Position numbers and translations under genes: made by a program
Part shown: positions 59,134 to 64,000 of the stretch, piece by piece
Numbering within the stretch: position 1 is the stretch's first letter
How the letters are laid out: each line of letters starts with the position of its first letter
The notes under the pieces: model-generated
The model's database searches: none
What the model saw: the letters and a program-made list of their open reading frames with translations, nothing else
What the model was told of the DNA's origin: nothing
NCBI RefSeq assembly: GCF_047495875.1
Contig: NC_092459.1
Location: forward strand, 15,857,795-15,921,794
Reading direction: 5' to 3'
DNA length: 64,000 nt
Source of the DNA: Pithys albifrons albifrons
Taxonomy: Eukaryota; Chordata; Aves; Passeriformes; Thamnophilidae

Positions 59134-60164
59134 TATAGTTTGTATACGAGGTTAGTCAGAGACAAACCTGATGTTGAGAACTAATGTAATAAAAACATGA
59201 GAAATTGAGTGTTGTGTGTTAAGGAACAGAGATAAAACTTTTGTGTTAAGTCAGGAATTCAGTCAGGTGCAAACAAAGAAGGGAAAGCAGACTTGAGTGC
59301 ATAAATTAATTGCTGAAAGCACCCATGAAAAAAGACACTTTTTTGCTATGTTGCCACAGGTGAGGTATTTCTAGTCATACCAAGAAAGTAACACTGTTAT
59401 TTTCTAATGAATGGATAAAAAGTAGTCTAGCAAGCGTTGTTGCACACATTTGATCACAAACATTGAAGAACCATTTGTACAAATTAAAGTTATAAAAAAA
59501 GAGCTGCTGAGATAAGTATAAAAGACAGACTAAAAGACCATGGCTTTTTCAGTCCAGGCAGAAAAAGGGGCTGTGACTATCTTCTTCAAGCAGTCAGGAT
59601 ACGCAATGCAGTTTTACACAGGACAAAAGTGGAAGAGAACACTACAGGAGATAGTAAGTTTCAACAAATAAGGAATACAAGCTTATACAAGCTATAGAAG
59701 AAAATTATTATATAAAGTATCCTTACATTATAATTATTAAATAAACTTACATAATAATAAAAATTTGCAAATATTTCTTAAAAATCACAAAAAGAGGAAA
59801 AATTCCAAGCCGATTCTTTTCAAATAATTCATAATTGTGCTCTATGGATGTGTGATTGTAATCTTTAAATCTTGCACTTCAGATAAAGAAAAGTGTTAAT
59901 AGAAAAAGCACTCTCAGAGGTACAGTATCCCTTAGGGAACAGATGCCAGAAGTGAAGAGATTGTGAGTAATAACTTACATACCTTAAGAAGTCATCTACA
60001 GCTGCATGTGCTAATACACAGTGTTTACATTTCTAGCCAGCCTATGGGTGCTTCAGACCTCTGCTCACATAGTGTCAGTAAGTCTTTCCAATTGCTTCCT
60101 TTTGATACTCAGCTACAGTATTAGAAATTGAATCTATGACAGTGGCTCCAAATTATAAACATCA
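59134..60164. other. Unique AT-rich DNA, nothing recognised
   Basis: About 1 kb between the 5S-headed SINE and a CR1 in which I recognise no gene, RNA or repeat. Confidence 0.5.
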
Positions 60165-61170
60165 CCGAATTGCAGAATGATTCTGTTTGGAAGGGATCTA
60201 AGAAGGACTCTAGCCCAGCCTCTTACTCATAGCAAAGTTAGCTCTGAGAGTAGATTTGGTTGCTCAGAGCTTTATCCAAGTTTGTCTTGGAAAATATCCA
60301 AGGATAAAAACTGCACAACCTCTTTGGGCAACATGCCCACTGCTTGGCTGTTTTCATGGTGGAAAATGTTTCTCCTTATCTCCAGGCAGAACCTCTCTTG
60401 TTTCATATTAAGCCTGATGACTCTTGTGTCCTGACATATACTGCTGTGTGAACAGCCTGCCTCCATCTGCTCAGTTATGTCCCTGCAGGCACTCTGTGTT
60501 TTGGTGGGCTCCCCAAAAGCCCTCTCTGCTCCCGGCTGCATAAGCCCAGCTTCCTCAGTCTCTTCTCAGAGGGAAGTGTTCCAGCTCCCCTGACCATTTT
60601 GGCGGCCCTTCACTGAACTCACTCTGGTTTATCAAGGACTCTATTAAAGTGAGCAGCCAATATTGCCTGTGGTTTTCTAGATACAGTATCACAAATGCTG
60701 AGCAGAGAGTGCTAATTACCTGTGCCTGATCTCCCAGCTGTGCTCCTGCTAACACAGTCCTACACAATTGTGGCTTCTCTGTTGCCAGGTCTCACTGCTG
60801 TCTCAGGTTCAGTTCACTGCCCACCAGGACTCCCAGGGCTGTGCCTCGTGTGGGCAGGCTCCACCTGTGGCATTGCCAGGGGCTCTTCCTTCCAACATGC
60901 ACAACTTGGGTTTTGTCCTTACTGAATTGTGTGAGATTTCTGTTAGCCCATTCCTCCAGCCTCTCTGCCATCCCCTGAATGGCAGGTAGCCTGAAGTACA
61001 TCAGCTGTCCCGCTGCTATTTAATATCATCCCCAAACTGGAGCAGAAAGCACTCCATCAGCTCCCCTAAGTCATAGAGATATAAGACAATTTCCTGCACA
61101 CACCACTATGGAGTCCTTTTTTATCAGTCTCCTGAAAAAGTATGATCCATTAACCCATAGACTTCACCGG
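60165..61170 (-). mobile_element. CR1 fragment, about 1 kb
   Basis: Minus orientation, 3' end at the left (GCAGAATGATTCTGTTTGGA). On the minus strand the peptides QERFCLEIRRNIFHHENSQ and LPKEVVQFLSLDIFQDKLG form the ORF2 C-terminus (about 60272-60400). Further right, EEWANRNLTQFSKDKTQVVH and VGRKSPWQCHRW (about 60860-60960) are the RT thumb region. Between them part of the RT C-terminal region is shifted or lost. It is the longest CR1 in the window together with 14963-15870. Interrupted frames; dead. Confidence 0.9.
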
Positions 61171-64000
61171 AATCTTTTTTTTTTAATTATTTCATCAATT
61201 TTTCTGGAAACAAAATCCATTTCTGAAAGCAAATATAAGTAATTTACTAAAAAATTGAAAACTCCCAAATGACATAGAATCACATCATGAGTTTAATTTT
61301 CTGATATCTCTAAACTAGAGACTTCAGAAGTACTAGGGAAAAAACAAACACCACAAAAAAATCAAAACCAAAACCAAAACCAAAAAAAAAGTCTCTCAGT
61401 GGAGACTTTTCAATCTATGTCCAAAATTTTGCTCTATTTTAAATTCAAGTTGAATTAACAAAGATTATAGCATATTGCCATAGAAATCAGCTAATTAAAA
61501 AATGTGGGTCTGACTTTCACTGAAGCACAGACATAGCAATAAAGGAAAAGAAAGGAAAACATTAGATCATTTAGATAAAAAAAGAAGCATGAGAGAAGGG
61601 GGAAAACATAGGAACTACCTAGTCTTCATTATGCATAAAGATAGCAACATCTGAACAAGGTGACATCTGGATAAGATTGGCTGTGCCATATTCAGCAGAT
61701 GTTAAATTAAAAGGTGTTCAGAGAGAAAAGGGCAGGTTGGAGACCTGTTCATAAAGGTCAAGCTGGTGTAATCACTGACAATTTGATCTATTGCTAGGTA
61801 TAACTGTGATAGCTGGATCCTCAAGGCAGCAAACGTGAAGTTATCAGAGTCCTTTGAGATTCTGTGTGGCTGATATACATTGAAGACATCACAGCAGCAA
61901 AGAAGACAAATGAGCATATATTGCAGCAGTGCAGAAAGAATCATTTACTGCTCCCAGAACATCAAGGAGAGCAAGCTAAAATATTTCAGGGACATACCAA
62001 GGAGAGATGGAGATCGATCAGTAAAAACAATAGTGTAAGGCAGAACTGCAAGCAAAAATGGAAGCATGGATTGGGTCAGCAACAAAATAGAAAAATTTCC
62101 ACAAGCAATGAGGGGATGTCAGGTCTTGTGAATCATGATACAAAGGGCCACTGACCTCCAAATTTAAGGCAGAGCTTGATAATGATGGATATAGGTAATT
62201 TATCAAATAATAATGTCGGCTGGTAAGCAGCCTAGTTAAAAGACACATGAAATGTAGTCTCATGTTTCTGACCCCCCAAGCACCATAGAAATAATATGAT
62301 GCTTTCTTCTAATAGAAGCTGTAGATTTCATAGATCAAAATTCTACTTCATATGAATCCATAAAGTCTATCTAGACACTCTTTATATATCAACAGACATA
62401 ACAAGCATCCTTATACAATGAAAAATCTAAAATTACATAAATTAGCTACAAATTTTGTGTAAGTTCATTTGGAATTTTTTTTAATCAGTAACTCCATTTA
62501 ACATGGCAAAGTATTGTTGGTTGTTCTACAAGGTTTTCCTTAGAATTAATAAAATATGTCATTATTTCTGAAATCCTCAGAAGATTTTCAAGAGTTTTGA
62601 GGGGGTTTTGGGTTTTTTTTACCTATTATTTTGCCCTAAGTATTTTTCAGCCTAACACTTCAGTGTCTGTCTGGACCACGTTCATTTGTTTTGTATCATT
62701 CCTATACATCTGAAATCAGTGTTTCCTTGCATGACCAAAAATGGGCTATTTCGTACCATCACATGTAGACTAAGAACATTAAACAGAATTCCATCCACTA
62801 AAAAACCTGGTTATGTAAACATTAGCTAACACCAAAGTTCTTTCCACACCATGTTGCTATTACTTCTTTCTGCACTGCAAACAATCCAGAGGGCAGATTC
62901 TTCTATCTGTGGAATACCTCCTTTGCCAGAATAATCATTGTTTCACGAAATGTATGTTTACTCTCCTCTGCAATCTTCTGCATCATTATCCACCCAGCAG
63001 GAAAGAAGAACTAAATAAATAATTTGGTTATGTATGCATGATTCCCACATTAAAAAATCTTCAATGATCAGATTTGTTACACAAAGGTTATGCAAACCAA
63101 AACATAATAAATTAAATTTGATGCAATTTATTTCTTACAGAAAATAAAAATAATGCTTTATTATCAGGCTTAATAAACAGTAAAAAAGGCTTTTACATAG
63201 TTCTAGTATTTCTTCAGCCACAACCTGCCATTACAGCTCTGTAAAGTAAGATCACGTTTATGAAGAAAATAAACTTTTCCCTTTGCTGTGCCTACTGCAG
63301 TGCCTTAAATAGGAAAATCCTCAGGGGATGTGCTTGTTTCTCTTTTCACGTAAAAGTGACAAATTAAAGATGCAAAACTTGCTGATGCTCTGAAATACTG
63401 TAAATCTGCAGCTGTATATGTCCTTAGTTAAAAGGAGCCTGAATAGGAGAGGATGACATTCAGTTCACTGCATTAGCTGCACCAAGCTAATTTCTCTATG
63501 TGTGTTGCACTTGATAAATTACAGCTTCTAAATCTGAATGAACTGCTTAAGCTACCTTAGGCTACGTGTCATGACTCCTTGAAAAGCAAAGATTTTTTTG
63601 TGGTTATAGATCAAAAATAAATAACACTATCTCATTTACTTAAATAAAGTAAGTGTCTATATAAATCAAGAGTCCTTTCATGCTTTCAGGAGACAAGCTG
63701 GCAAGGCATATATAGTCCTTTACAATCAGAGTTCGTAAGTTCATGGTGCTTAAACCAGGCATGTCTCAGGAAATGTTTAAAAGTCAAACTCCTATGTATT
63801 CTGCTTGAAAATGTTTGATATCACAGAAATTTGTCAATAAGAAGTAAATCAACTTTGTGAAGAGGTGAAACAATGTGTTTATGCCACGTTCAATGCTGAT
63901 GGCAGCAAGTCAGTCCCTGGAATTTTCTACTCAGTGCTAGCCAGCATGATCTGAGTCTCCCAAACCTTAGCACCTAAGGCAGCTTTAGCCTGGAGATCAC
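61171..64000. other. Unique AT-rich DNA, no gene recognised
   Basis: No gene or transposon recognised. A short (CAAAAC)n-like tract lies at about 61362-61390, followed by a small perfect hairpin (AAGTCTC, loop TCAGTG, GAGACTT) at about 61389-61409. The plus-strand frame at 61864-62154 has no domain. Confidence 0.5.

Noticed and set aside
61864..62154. 96-codon basic open frame (plus)
   Set aside because: Lys/Gln/Asn-rich from A-rich sequence; no motif and no partner exons.
1..64000. CRISPR arrays, bacterial operons, riboswitches, integrons
   Set aside because: Base composition, repeat families and the absence of dense open frames all indicate vertebrate nuclear DNA.

Overview
The window looks like intergenic or deep-intronic DNA from a bird, most likely a passerine and plausibly a suboscine. 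The evidence is the repeat content. There are several CR1 retroposons with the avian 3' end (repeats of the type ATTCTATG/TGATTCT), a tRNA-Ile-headed SINE with a CR1 tail (TguSINE1 type, known from songbirds), avian-type ERV solo LTRs, and two copies of an RTE-clade LINE that matches what I know of AviRTE, which was reported from a scattered set of bird lineages including suboscines. The DNA is AT-rich by eye. I found no intact protein-coding gene, no operon, no functional tRNA or rRNA gene and no CRISPR. One 211-bp minus-strand stretch (8188-8398) has the form of a real coding exon with good splice sites at both ends.

Layout. 1-10.5 kb: unique AT-rich DNA with an ERVL-like solo LTR (4256-4900, 5-bp target duplication) and the candidate exon. 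10.55-13.4 kb: RTE copy 1, which keeps the 5' UTR but has two internal deletions and several disabling changes. 14.5-15.9 kb: two CR1 fragments in opposite orientation. 16-27 kb: mostly unique DNA with one CR1. 27.28-28.53 kb: RTE copy 2, 5'-truncated, with a 7-bp target duplication and the FADD reverse-transcriptase motif intact. 33.7-34.2 kb: the tRNA-Ile SINE, with a 5S-rRNA-headed SINE inserted at its 3' end. 42.7-46.6 kb: a CR1, a strong G-quadruplex motif and two LTRs, one a 987-bp solo LTR with a 6-bp target duplication. 46.8-51.2 kb: microsatellites, a CR1, a 51-bp perfect purine-pyrimidine tract and another LTR. 53-61 kb: CR1 fragments and a second 5S-headed SINE (58.9 kb). 61-64 kb: unique DNA.

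The most interesting system is the RTE and its parasite SINE. The 5S-headed SINE has three parts: a 5S rRNA head carrying an internal pol III promoter, a middle taken from the RTE 5' UTR, and the RTE's last ~50 bp including the ORF stop codon and a small terminal stem-loop. That stem-loop can still pair in all three copies that retain it, despite substitutions. The two LINE copies share an in-frame stop codon and apparently a frameshift although they are independent insertions, so they probably came from an already defective source mobilised in trans.
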